NCBI GenBank assembly: GCA_035938265.1
Contig: DASZHA010000009.1
Coordinates: forward strand, 10,896 to 74,895
Direction of reading: 5' to 3'
DNA: 64,000 nt
DNA from: DASZHA01 sp035938265
GTDB lineage: Bacteria > Chloroflexota > Dormibacteria > DASZGP01
The notes beneath the pieces were generated by a model. It did not search any database, had not been told where the DNA came from, and was given only the letters and a program-made list of their open reading frames with translations. The translations under genes were made by a program, and so were the position numbers. Shown here in pieces: positions 10,021-18,933 of this stretch (its first letter is position 1; each line of letters opens with the position of its first letter).

Positions 10021-10049
10021 ATCTTATCGGAGACCTATCAATGTGTCAA
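10021..10049 (-). promoter_or_regulatory. Promoter of the ilv-leu operon
   Basis: A perfect -35 box TTGACA (10049-10044), a 17-base spacer and a -10 box TAAGAT (10026-10021) lie on the minus strand. Transcription would begin near 10014, giving a leader of about 350 bases that holds the whole T-box. Confidence 0.88.
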
Positions 10050-10101
10050 CGAATCTGGGCGAGTTCGAACTAACCCCGCCCACGGGCCCGTAACCCTCCG
10101 T

Positions 10102-10107
10102 TACTAT
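10102..10107 (+). promoter_or_regulatory. -10 box of the CRP-family gene, leaderless start
   Basis: TACTAT ends six bases before the GTG at 10114, so the transcript would begin at or next to the start codon. No -35 match and no Shine-Dalgarno sequence were found. Confidence 0.5.
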
Positions 10108-10113
10108 CCGACT

Positions 10114-10821
10114 GTGGCGGTGAAGCGGAGGGGCGTGGCGGTCCTTGCCGAGACCGACGTTCAAGAGGAACCCTTTCTCGGCAACCTGACCGCGCCAGAG
10201 GTGGAGACGCTCAGGGCCCTGGGGCGGCGCCAGCGCTACCCCAAGGGGGCGACCCTGTTCGTCGAGGGCGATCGTGCCGACCGCGTGATCGTGATCACCG
10301 AGGGCCGGGTCAAGATCTCGATCCTGACGCCCGACGGCAAGGAGGTGGTGCTGGCGGTCCGCGGCGGCGGGGACCTGGTCGGCGATCAGGGCTTCCTCGA
10401 CGGCGCGCCCCGGTCGGCCACGGCCACCGCGATGGACCCCGTCGACGCCCTGCTGATCCCCGCCGGCGAGTTCACTCTCTTCCTGGAGCAGCACGCCCGG
10501 GTCGCCCTCCTCCTGCTCAAGATGCTCAGCCGCCGCCTTCGCGACGCGGACGCCAAGCGCGCCGAGTTCGCCGCCTACGACACCGTGGGTCGCGTCGCCA
10601 GCCGCCTGGTGGAGATGGCCGGAAGGTTCGGTGAAAACGAGGCCGCCGGCATCAGGATCAACCTCCCCCTGACCCAGGAGGAGCTGGCCGGCTGGACCGG
10701 CTCATCGCGCGAGGCGGTCAGCAAGGCGCTGGGCATGCTGCGGTCGCTGGGTTGGATCGAGACCCACCGCCGGGGCATCACCATCGTCGACATCGACGGC
10801 CTCCGCAACCGCGCCACCTGA
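10114..10821 (+). CDS. CRP/FNR-family transcriptional regulator
   Basis: A 235-residue DNA-binding regulator: an N-terminal cyclic-nucleotide-binding beta-barrel, a dimerisation helix, and a C-terminal winged helix. In the phosphate-binding cassette, GDLVGDQGFLDGAPRSAT keeps the Arg-Ser pair of E. coli CRP but has Asp where Glu72 normally contacts the ribose. The recognition helix reads SREAVSK, close to SRETVGR of CRP, so a TGTGA-like target is plausible. There are no N-terminal cysteines as in FNR. The start is the GTG at 10114; the frame is open further upstream, but that region is the divergent T-box leader. The two class III cyclases nearby make cAMP a plausible ligand, though this is inferred. 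Confidence 0.85.
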   Translation: MAVKRRGVAVLAETDVQEEPFLGNLTAPEVETLRALGRRQRYPKGATLFVEGDRADRVIVITEGRVKISILTPDGKEVVLAVRGGGDLVGDQGFLDGAPRSATATAMDPVDALLIPAGEFTLFLEQHARVALLLLKMLSRRLRDADAKRAEFAAYDTVGRVASRLVEMAGRFGENEAAGIRINLPLTQEELAGWTGSSREAVSKALGMLRSLGWIETHRRGITIVDIDGLRNRAT

Positions 10822-11031
10822 GCTACCCGCCGCCCCCGAGCGGTGGATGTATGCGTAAAAGTGCACACTCGGGCTGTTCTATAGGGAACTGAACTCGCCC
10901 CACTTCGCGGCCATAGTGGTGGCCGAAGCCCTGCAGCCACCGGATCGCCAGCTCCGGCCTTAGAGGAAGGGGTGCGGCGGACCGTCCCGCCACGAGCTGC
11001 GGGGCTTCTTCAACATACAACGGGGTTAGAA

Positions 11032-12174
11032 GTGATCCACGCAGCCACGGGTAGTAAACCAGGGGAGGAACCCGTCGCCGACACCGGCGACCGCAAGAAG
11101 ATCTGGCGGGAGCCGGTACGCGGCTCCTATCCCGATCCCCGGATCTTCCAGCTGTCCGGGATGGACCAGCTGCGGTCGTGCATGGTCGGCGGGTGGCCAC
11201 GGCCGCCAATGTCGCATCTCACCGGCCTCTCCTTCAGCCACGCCGATGAGACCGAGACGATGATGGAGCAGCCGGCGTCGGGCTGGTTCCTCTCGTCCCA
11301 GGGGGTGATTCCCGGGGGCTTCCTGGCGATCGTGGCTGACGCCGCCTTCGGAGCCGCCATCACGTCCAGGCTGCCGGCGCGGACGCCTTTCACCACCTCC
11401 GAGATCTCGCTCAATTTCATCAAGCCCGCCACCACCAGGAGCCGCATCCTCCGCGCGCGGGGCACCGCCCTTCACGTCGGCCGTGACACCGCCCTGGCCG
11501 AATGCGTCGTCGAGGACGGCGACGGCACGATCCTGGCCCACGGCACCACGCGCTGCGTGATTCTCGACCAGCTCCCCCCGGTCGACGGCGGCGACGGCGC
11601 CGAGATCACCCTGCAGGAGTTCTTGGAAGCGTCCCCGCCAAATCCCTCAGTGGAGTACGACAGCCCCAGCCCCTACCTGCGCCCGGTCAAGGGCGAGCCG
11701 TTGTCGGCGGCGACGTGGGAGGAGCTGAGTGGACGCGAGATCCTGGAACGTCAGATCGCGGGCGAGCTGCCGATGCCGCCCATCCACCACCTCACGGGGA
11801 TGCGCCCCACGTCGGTGGGCGACGGACAGGCGACCTTCGTTCTCCCCTGCACCGCGTGGCTGACCAGCGGCTTCGGCACCATCCAGGGCGGCGTCGGCGC
11901 CATGCTGGCCTACTCGGCGCTGGCCTCTGCGATCCAGTCGACCACCGAGGCCGGAACCGCCCATCTTCCCGTGGACCTCAAGGTGAACTACGTGCGGCCC
12001 GCCTACCCCGATCCCTCCGGCCGCGACCTGTGCGCCGAGGGTCGGGTCGTGCACCGTGGTCGCAGCCTTCGCGTCGCGGACGCCGAGGTGCGCAACCCCG
12101 ACGGCAAGCTGGTCGCGGTGGCGCGGGGCACGTCGATGCTGCTCCCCGGCCAGTCAGCCTGGGCGGCGGCCTGA
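11032..12174 (+). CDS. Tandem hotdog-fold thioesterase-like protein (PaaI family)
   Basis: About 380 residues with two PaaI-like hotdog domains. The first (about 45-180) has SQGVIPGGFLAIVADAAFGAA, with the Asp expected in the active site. The second (about 230-375) has GTIQGGVGAMLAYSALASA, where that Asp is replaced, so it may be structural or inactive. Proteins of this family hydrolyse small acyl-CoA thioesters, often aromatic or short-chain. The substrate cannot be read from the sequence. The start is uncertain: GTG at 11032 is used here, GTG at 10972 is an alternative, and the recognisable domain begins later. It is a single gene, convergent with the cyclase at 12191, with no operon partner. 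Confidence 0.75.
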   Translation: MIHAATGSKPGEEPVADTGDRKKIWREPVRGSYPDPRIFQLSGMDQLRSCMVGGWPRPPMSHLTGLSFSHADETETMMEQPASGWFLSSQGVIPGGFLAIVADAAFGAAITSRLPARTPFTTSEISLNFIKPATTRSRILRARGTALHVGRDTALAECVVEDGDGTILAHGTTRCVILDQLPPVDGGDGAEITLQEFLEASPPNPSVEYDSPSPYLRPVKGEPLSAATWEELSGREILERQIAGELPMPPIHHLTGMRPTSVGDGQATFVLPCTAWLTSGFGTIQGGVGAMLAYSALASAIQSTTEAGTAHLPVDLKVNYVRPAYPDPSGRDLCAEGRVVHRGRSLRVADAEVRNPDGKLVAVARGTSMLLPGQSAWAAA

Positions 12175-12190
12175 CCCCGAGACCCGGCCG

Positions 12191-15100
12191 CTAGCCCAGC
12201 CCGGCCGCCTCGCGGAGCCGGTCAGCTCGCTTGCTCCAGAATGGGCCTGCGCCGAATCGGCCGTAGAGCTCGACGGCGGCGTCGAACTCCTGGTCTGCGC
12301 CCGAATCGCCGGTCCGCGCGAGGGCCGTACCCCACCCCAGGTGGGCCTCGGCCTCCTCAAACGGTGCCGGGTAGTCGCGCCGCAGGGCAACCGTCCTGGT
12401 GTAGAGCTCGGTGGCCCGCTCGATGTCGCCCTTCAGGGCGGCGATACCTGCCTGGGCCAGCGTGAAGCCGGCCTCAGCGCCACGCCAGTCCTGGTCGGCG
12501 GGGACCATGGCTCGCAGCTCCTCCAGCCGGTCGGCGGCGGCATCGGCCTGACCCAGGTCGAGGTAGGCCAGCGCCAGCTGCGCCCGCCCCCAGACATCGC
12601 TGTAGCGCCAGTGAATCTGCTCCAGGGAGCCGACGTAGGTCTCCAGCGCGCCCACCGCCTCCTCGGCCTTGCCCTGCAGGCGCATGATCCGCCCCTGCCA
12701 GCCCAGGCTGCCCAGCCCACTGATCTGGTCGCCGATCATCCTGCCGACCTCGCCCCAGCGCTGGGCGGCGTCCAGGGCCCGGTTGGTGTCGCCGCGCGCC
12801 AGGGCGATGCCCATCTCGTAGAAGTCGCGGGTGGTGCCGACGGCATCCGGCAGCAGCAGCTCGGCGCGGTCGAGGTTGCCCTGGAGCAGGTCGTTGTGGA
12901 GCCGGGTGCCCACCAGCATGTGACGCTGCTGGGGCGCCTGCGCCGAGCGGGGCGCGGCGAGCTCCTTGGCGATCCAGGCCTCGGAGTCGACCGGGTCCTC
13001 GAGCCAGTTGGCCTGCTGCGCCCGCATCCACGCTGCCAGGAACGCGGCCAGGACGTGGTTCAGCTCGTTGGCCTCTCCCCAGGCCCGCTCGATGACGCGG
13101 CAGCCCTCGTCCAAGTGGCCGGCGTTGAACAGGTTCCAACCATGGAGGACGGCGGCATTTGCCCACAGCGCGCGGTTGTTGAGGCGATCGCCAATCTCCA
13201 TCGCCCGGGCCGACCGATCGATTCCGTCCAGCGCCTGTCCCTTCCAGACCGCGATCGACGCCAGCCCCAGCTGGACATATCCCATGGTGGCCCGCTCGGG
13301 CCCGGGCGCCAGGATCGCCTCCGCCTGGCGGTAGTGCTCCTCGGCGACCGGGATACGGATCATCTGCGGCTCGGGGAAGCCCGAGATGTTGCGGCCCAGC
13401 TTGGAGTGGACGCGTGCCACGCGGTTGGGCTGCTGCAGCTCCTCGTAGATCTGCAGCGCCCGCTCCAGATGGCGGGTGCCCTTCTGGTAGTCGATACCCG
13501 TCAGGAAGAGAAGGTCGCCCACCCCCTCGAGGAGCCCGGCCCGCATCGGCCGGTCGACCTGGGCCTCGTCCATCAGCTCCAGCGCGCCCTGCAGGTGGGC
13601 GGCGGCCTCCTCGTAGGCAAAGCCCTCGGAGGCGGCGCGACCGGCACTGAGGCAATACTGAATAGCCTTCTCGGGGTCGGCCGCGGCACCGGCCATGCGG
13701 TAGTGCACCGCCAGCGCGGCAATGTGGCGGCTGAGGTCCCCTCCCCTGGTCGCCTCGATGGCCTCGGCGGCGCGGAGGTGCAGCCGCTGCTTGCGCGGCA
13801 GGCTGAGCTCGTCGTAGAGCGTCTGCCGGACCAGGGCGTGACTGAAGGTGTAGGCCAGCACCCCGCGGCCGACGACCTCGGCGATGACCTGGTGCTGGAG
13901 CGCCTCCTCGATCGCCGACAGCAGGGCATCCTCGCCGAGACCGGTCATGGGCTCGAGGATCGCGAGGTCGAACTCGCGGCCCAGCACGGCGGCGTGGGCC
14001 AGGACGATGTTGGTCTCCTCCGAGAGCCGCGACAGCCGGCGGCCGATGACCTCGCGCACGCTTTCCGGGATGCCCATCATCTCGGCGCTGGCGCGGATGC
14101 GGCTGACCCAGGTGCCGGAGTCGTCCTGGTAGATGACGCCGGTCTCGATCAGGTGGCGCAGGATCTCCTCGATGAAGAACGGGTTGCCCTCGGTCTCCGA
14201 CTGGATCGTCTCCGCGAACAGCCGGTCGGGGTCGTCCATCTTGTGGAGGGCCAGCGAGTCCAGCATCGCGGTCACCCCCTCCGGCGTGAGGCCACGAATC
14301 GCGATCCGCGCGTAGAGGCGGTCCCGCCGCAGGCCCGCGAGCATCTCCGAGAGCGGGTGGCGGCGGTCGAGCTCGACCTCGCGGTACGTGCCCAGGATCA
14401 TCAGCGGAGAGTGCTCCGACGCGCGCAGGAGGTGGCTGAGGAGAAGCAGGGTCGGCTTGTCCGCCCACTGCAGGTCGTCGAGGACCAGGAGCGTGGGGGC
14501 CGAGCGGGCGAGGTCGGTCAGCAGTACGCGGATCGCCTCGAAGAGGCGATAGCGCTCCGTCTCCGGGTCGGACCGCGGGGTGCGGACGGCGGGCACCCGC
14601 TCGCTCAGCTCGGGGAGCAGACGCACCAGCTCCGGCAGCGAGGGCCCGATGCGGGCATGGATCTCGTCCGTTGACCAGGACTCGACGCACTGCCGCAACG
14701 CCTCGACGAACGGCTGGTAGGGAACCACGCCCTCCTCGTCGCAGTGCCCGTAGAGGACCAGGCCACCGGCGTCGATAACGGTCTTGGCCAGCTCGGTGGC
14801 GGTGCGGGTCTTGCCGATGCCGGGCTCCCCGGCGAGGAGCACGGTCTGCCGGTGACCGCCTCGGGCCACCTCCCAGTGATGTTCCAACGCCTCGATCACG
14901 TCATCGCGGCCCACGTAGGCGGAGCGGTAGTTGGTCCGGAGGGGGGTGGGCAGCTTGCCCGTCGGCCTGGAGACCGGGACCCACTGGATCTCGAAGGACG
15001 TCACCCTGCCCGCGATGCCCTTGAGCTCAAGTTCGCCCAGCGGGCGGAATTCGTAGCCACCCCGGGAGCCGACCAGGCTGCGGAGGACTTCGGACGCCAG

Positions 15101-15553
15101 GATCTGGCCGCCCTCGGCCACGTCGCAGAGGCGCTTGGCGATGTTCACCGAGGTCCCGAAGTAGTCCTCCTCGTCGTGGATCGGCTCGCCTACGTTGAGG
15201 CCGATGCGTACCTGCATCAGGTGCTCGGGGTCCTGGTCCTGGTTGTGGCGGGCGACCGCCTGCTGCATGCCGACGGAGCAGGCGATGGCGTCCACGGCGC
15301 TGGGAAAGATCACCATCAGGCCGTCGCCGAGGTTCTTGACCTCCTGCCCGCCGCGGCTGGCGACCGCCCCCCGGAGGAGCCGGAAGTGCGCGCGGCGCAG
15401 CTGCTCGGCGAGGTCATCCCCCAGCCGGTCCAGCATCTCGGTGGAGCCCACAAGGTCGGTGAAGAGCATGGTGACGGTGCCGGGGCCGGTCATGGCCCGC
15501 GGCGCGGCGGCGGCGACCGGCCGCGGTTCGGTCTGGAAAGCCGGGTCTTCCAT
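12191..15553 (-). CDS. Class III nucleotidyl cyclase-AAA ATPase-TPR regulator (copy 1)
   Basis: A 1,120-residue soluble protein. The cyclase homology domain (about 24-190) has both metal aspartates, D33 (FTDLVGST) and D77 (LGDGLMV), the purine-selecting pair K73 and D130 (EEDYFG) typical of adenylate cyclases, and transition-state N137 and R141. An AAA/STAND-type ATPase follows, with Walker A GEPGIGKTRT near residue 242 and Walker B LLVLDDLQWADK. The rest is helical TPR-like repeats. In this family the C-terminal part is thought to sense or scaffold. It lies 63 bases downstream of its paralogue, after the aromatic amino-acid operon. An intact homodimer active site is predicted, so cAMP synthesis is likely. 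No HTH domain was seen, unlike some mycobacterial relatives. Confidence 0.88.
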   Translation of the reverse strand: MEDPAFQTEPRPVAAAAPRAMTGPGTVTMLFTDLVGSTEMLDRLGDDLAEQLRRAHFRLLRGAVASRGGQEVKNLGDGLMVIFPSAVDAIACSVGMQQAVARHNQDQDPEHLMQVRIGLNVGEPIHDEEDYFGTSVNIAKRLCDVAEGGQILASEVLRSLVGSRGGYEFRPLGELELKGIAGRVTSFEIQWVPVSRPTGKLPTPLRTNYRSAYVGRDDVIEALEHHWEVARGGHRQTVLLAGEPGIGKTRTATELAKTVIDAGGLVLYGHCDEEGVVPYQPFVEALRQCVESWSTDEIHARIGPSLPELVRLLPELSERVPAVRTPRSDPETERYRLFEAIRVLLTDLARSAPTLLVLDDLQWADKPTLLLLSHLLRASEHSPLMILGTYREVELDRRHPLSEMLAGLRRDRLYARIAIRGLTPEGVTAMLDSLALHKMDDPDRLFAETIQSETEGNPFFIEEILRHLIETGVIYQDDSGTWVSRIRASAEMMGIPESVREVIGRRLSRLSEETNIVLAHAAVLGREFDLAILEPMTGLGEDALLSAIEEALQHQVIAEVVGRGVLAYTFSHALVRQTLYDELSLPRKQRLHLRAAEAIEATRGGDLSRHIAALAVHYRMAGAAADPEKAIQYCLSAGRAASEGFAYEEAAAHLQGALELMDEAQVDRPMRAGLLEGVGDLLFLTGIDYQKGTRHLERALQIYEELQQPNRVARVHSKLGRNISGFPEPQMIRIPVAEEHYRQAEAILAPGPERATMGYVQLGLASIAVWKGQALDGIDRSARAMEIGDRLNNRALWANAAVLHGWNLFNAGHLDEGCRVIERAWGEANELNHVLAAFLAAWMRAQQANWLEDPVDSEAWIAKELAAPRSAQAPQQRHMLVGTRLHNDLLQGNLDRAELLLPDAVGTTRDFYEMGIALARGDTNRALDAAQRWGEVGRMIGDQISGLGSLGWQGRIMRLQGKAEEAVGALETYVGSLEQIHWRYSDVWGRAQLALAYLDLGQADAAADRLEELRAMVPADQDWRGAEAGFTLAQAGIAALKGDIERATELYTRTVALRRDYPAPFEEAEAHLGWGTALARTGDSGADQEFDAAVELYGRFGAGPFWSKRADRLREAAGLG

Positions 15554-15616
15554 CTGAGCTGACCCTAGCGGGAAGGGCTCACGGATGCCACGTAAATGTG
15601 CACAGCTGTTCGGGCG

Positions 15617-18600
15617 TCAGTCGGCCGCCGCGCGCTCCCGCTCGACCCGGTCGAACCAAGGTTGGCCGGCGCCGAGCTCCTGCAGCTCCGCGATGGCGGC
15701 ATCGAACTTCTCACTGGCACCACGCGAATCACCCATGCGCCGCAAGCTGCGCCCCCACAGGCGAAGTGTCTCCATCGCCTCGATGCGAGCCGGGTAATGC
15801 TCCCAAAGTCGCATCGCGGCTGCGAACTCGCGCTCGGCTTCCTCCCTTTCACCCCGCATGGCGGCGAGGACACCCGCCAGGCGGTGAGTCAACGCCGGGC
15901 GGCCATGCCACTCGTCGAGGCGCGCCGCCATCAGCTCCCGGGCCTGGTTCAGGAGTTGGGTGGCGCCGTCGAGGTCGCCTGCGTCTGCATAAGTCACCCC
16001 GAGGTAGGAGACAGCCCAGGGTTGGAAGATTGGGGTGTTCCTCTCCTGGGCAAGACGCAGGTAATCCTTGAGCTGCGCTTCCGTCTTCTGTGCGTCGCCG
16101 CGGTAATACGCGACCATGCCGCCAAATCCAACGCTCCCCATGTACGCGATCTGGTCGCCCATGCGAAGACACCTGACCCCGGCGCTCGAAAAGTGCTCGG
16201 ATGCACCAGCCAGGTCGCCTGCCTGAAACTCCAGCTCTCCCTCGTTCCAGTCGCTGAAATAGTCGCCAGCATCGGCGAACCAACGCCGCGCGCCGTCGGC
16301 GCTCAGCTGGGTGTTCGCCTGAATCAGCGCCTGCAGCATCTCGGCCTGCTGCTGAGGAGCCTGCGCCGACCTCGGCGCGGCAAGCTCGCGCTCAGCCCAG
16401 CTTATGCACGTCCGGTAGTCCCACATGAAGTTGGCGGCACTGACCCGCAACCAGGCCGCAAAGAACGCCGGCACCACCTGGTTCTTGGCGTCAGCCTCTT
16501 GCCATGCCCTCTCGATGATGTCGATGCCCTCTTTGATCCGGCCCAGCTGGAAAAGGTGCCAACCTTCGACAACGACAGCATTGAGGCGAAGGCTTTCGTT
16601 ACCGAGCCGCTCCCCGATCTCCAGGGCGGCTCGAGCGGATTCGAGGCCCTGCTCCGACGTGGCCATGAAGATTGCCGTCGACGCCAACCCGTAGTGGATG
16701 TACCCATGCGTTGCGCGTACGGGCTCGTCGGGTAGCAGCTCGAGCGCGACGCGGAAATGCTCGACTGCCGCAGGCACGTCCATTACCCCGTCCACCTGGT
16801 GCGAGGACTTGTTGCGGCCGAGGCGCGAGTGGGCCTGAGCCTGGCGTTCGGGGTCACCCAGCTCCTCATAGATCTGCAGGGCCTCCGTCAGATAGGCGAC
16901 GCCGTTCACCAGGTCGATCCCGGTCACCTGCATCAGGTCTCCCATGCGCAGCAGCACCGCCGCCCGCAGTGCAGGGTCGGAGCCTTTCTCGTCCATCAGC
17001 TCGAGGGCGGCCTCAAGATGGACCGCGGCATCGTCGTAGGCGGATAGCTCGGCTGCGGCGGCCGCCGCCCTGAGCATGTAGTCGATCGCCGTATCGGGGT
17101 CAGCCGCTGCTCCTGCCAACCGGTAGTGGCCGGCGAGCGCCGCAACCTGGGAGTCGAGGTCGCGTTCATGGACGGCCTCCAGCGCCTGCGCGGCCTTCAG
17201 GTGCAGCCGCTGCTTGCGCGGCAGGCTGAGCTCGTCGTAGAGGGTCTGCCGGACCAGGGCGTGGCTGAATGTATAGAGCACCTGGCCATTGCCGGCGGCC
17301 TCCGCGATCAGCCGGTGCTCAAGGGCCTCGTCGATCGCGGTCAAGAGCGCGTCCTCGGAGAGGCCGGTCATTGGCTCGAGGACCGAAAATTCGAACCGGC
17401 GGCCGAGGACCGCGGCGTTGGCCAGGGCGGTATTGGCCTCGCCGGAGAGCCGGGTCAACCGGCGCCCGATCACCTCGCGGACGCCCTCCGGGATGTCGAA
17501 TTCGGCCGCCGTGGCCACGTCGCTGACCCAGCGCCCGTCCGCGCTGCGATAGAGCGCGCCAGTCTCGATCAGGTGGCGGATGATCTCCTCGATGAAGAAC
17601 GGGTTGCCCTCGGTCTCCTGGTGAACCCCCTCGGCGAACCGAGCCCCGCCCTCGTCCATTTCGTGACGGGCAAGCGACTCCAGCATCTCCCGCACCGCGT
17701 CGGATGACAGACCCCGAAGAGCGATCCGGTGGTATGACTGTTCTCGGCGCAGTCCCGCCAGCACCTCAGCCAGCGGGTGACGCCGGTCCAGCTCGACGTC
17801 GCGATAGGTGCCGAGGATCATCAGGGGCGACTCGCCGGGAGCCCGCAGCAGGTGCAGGAGCAGCAGCAGGGTGGGCTTGTCGGCCCAATGGAGGTCGTCG
17901 AGGACCAGCAGCAGGGGCGCCTCCACGGATGCCTCGCGCAGGGCAAATCGAACCGCCTCGAAGAGGCGGTACCGCTCGGTCTCGGGGTCCGAGCTGGGGC
18001 TGGGTGGCGGCGCCGGAGAGTAGGCGAGTATGTCTGGCACCAGCCTCGCGAGGGCGATGGTGCTGTCACCAAGCCGACCCGCGACGTCGGTGGCGGGCCA
18101 GGAGTTGACGAGGGCGGTCAGCGCCTCGACAAACGGCTGATACGGGATGACGCCCTCCTCGTCCGAGTGGCCGTACAGCACGGTTCCGCCCTGCTCGTGG
18201 ACGAATCGCGCCAGCTCCGTCGCGGCGCGCGTCTTGCCTATCCCTGGCTCGCCCGCCAGCATCACCGTCCGGCGCCGGCCCCCAGCTGCGTCAGTCCACG
18301 CGCGCTTGAGCTCGGCCAGGGGGTCGTCGCGACCAACAAAAGCGGTCGGATACTCGGCGGTGAGCACTGCGGGCAGCGCCCGGACCGGGGCGATCGTCGC
18401 CTGCCAGGCCACCTCCCATGCCTCCACCTGGCCGGCGACGCCTTTGAGGTCGAGTGCGCCCAGCGCCTGGAAGTCGTGGGCGCCGCGGGTCCCGACCAGG
18501 CTGCGGACCACCTCAGACACAACGATCTGGCCGCCGTCGGCGGCGTCACAGAGCCGCTTGGCCACAGCGACAGAGGTGCCGAAGTAGTCCTCCTCGTCTC

Positions 18601-18916
18601 GGATCGGCTCGCCGGCGTTGAGGCCAATGCGTACCATCAGGTGTTCGTCCGGGTCCTGGTCGCGGTTGTGCCGCTGGACCGCCTGCTGCATGCCGACGGC
18701 ACAGCTGATCGCATCGACGGCGCTGGGAAAGATCACCATCAGGCCGTCACCCAGGTTCTTGACCTCGAGTCCCCCACGGCTGGCGACCGCATTGCGGAGC
18801 AGCCTGAAGTGAGATCGCCGGACCCGCTCCGCCGCGTCATCTCCGAGGCGGCTGAGCATCTCGGTCGACCCCACCAGGTCCGTGAACAGCATCGTGACCG
18901 TGCCTGGCCCGCTCAT
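15617..18916 (-). CDS. Class III nucleotidyl cyclase-AAA ATPase-TPR regulator (copy 2)
   Basis: A 1,099-residue paralogue of the next gene, with the same order: cyclase homology domain at the extreme N-terminus, AAA ATPase (Walker A GEPGIGKTRA, Walker B LLVLDDLHWADK) and TPR-like repeats. Metal ligands D13 and D57 and the purine-selecting K53 and D110 are present. The transition-state asparagine is replaced: the motif reads TSVAVAKRL, with Ala117 where copy 1 has Asn. Activity may therefore be low, altered, or need heterodimerisation. The ATG has a GGAAGAG ribosome site and lies 17 bases after the aroA stop, which strongly suggests co-transcription with the aromatic operon. Short stretches are identical at DNA level to copy 1. 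Confidence 0.87.
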   Translation of the reverse strand: MSGPGTVTMLFTDLVGSTEMLSRLGDDAAERVRRSHFRLLRNAVASRGGLEVKNLGDGLMVIFPSAVDAISCAVGMQQAVQRHNRDQDPDEHLMVRIGLNAGEPIRDEEDYFGTSVAVAKRLCDAADGGQIVVSEVVRSLVGTRGAHDFQALGALDLKGVAGQVEAWEVAWQATIAPVRALPAVLTAEYPTAFVGRDDPLAELKRAWTDAAGGRRRTVMLAGEPGIGKTRAATELARFVHEQGGTVLYGHSDEEGVIPYQPFVEALTALVNSWPATDVAGRLGDSTIALARLVPDILAYSPAPPPSPSSDPETERYRLFEAVRFALREASVEAPLLLVLDDLHWADKPTLLLLLHLLRAPGESPLMILGTYRDVELDRRHPLAEVLAGLRREQSYHRIALRGLSSDAVREMLESLARHEMDEGGARFAEGVHQETEGNPFFIEEIIRHLIETGALYRSADGRWVSDVATAAEFDIPEGVREVIGRRLTRLSGEANTALANAAVLGRRFEFSVLEPMTGLSEDALLTAIDEALEHRLIAEAAGNGQVLYTFSHALVRQTLYDELSLPRKQRLHLKAAQALEAVHERDLDSQVAALAGHYRLAGAAADPDTAIDYMLRAAAAAAELSAYDDAAVHLEAALELMDEKGSDPALRAAVLLRMGDLMQVTGIDLVNGVAYLTEALQIYEELGDPERQAQAHSRLGRNKSSHQVDGVMDVPAAVEHFRVALELLPDEPVRATHGYIHYGLASTAIFMATSEQGLESARAALEIGERLGNESLRLNAVVVEGWHLFQLGRIKEGIDIIERAWQEADAKNQVVPAFFAAWLRVSAANFMWDYRTCISWAERELAAPRSAQAPQQQAEMLQALIQANTQLSADGARRWFADAGDYFSDWNEGELEFQAGDLAGASEHFSSAGVRCLRMGDQIAYMGSVGFGGMVAYYRGDAQKTEAQLKDYLRLAQERNTPIFQPWAVSYLGVTYADAGDLDGATQLLNQARELMAARLDEWHGRPALTHRLAGVLAAMRGEREEAEREFAAAMRLWEHYPARIEAMETLRLWGRSLRRMGDSRGASEKFDAAIAELQELGAGQPWFDRVERERAAAD

Positions 18917-18933
18917 CTCTTCCGCCCCTCAGA

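Noticed and set aside
12056..14674. 872-codon open frame on the plus strand opposite the copy 1 cyclase
   Set aside because: It is antisense to a gene with clear catalytic motifs; its translation is low-complexity and matches no family. High G+C content keeps antisense frames open.
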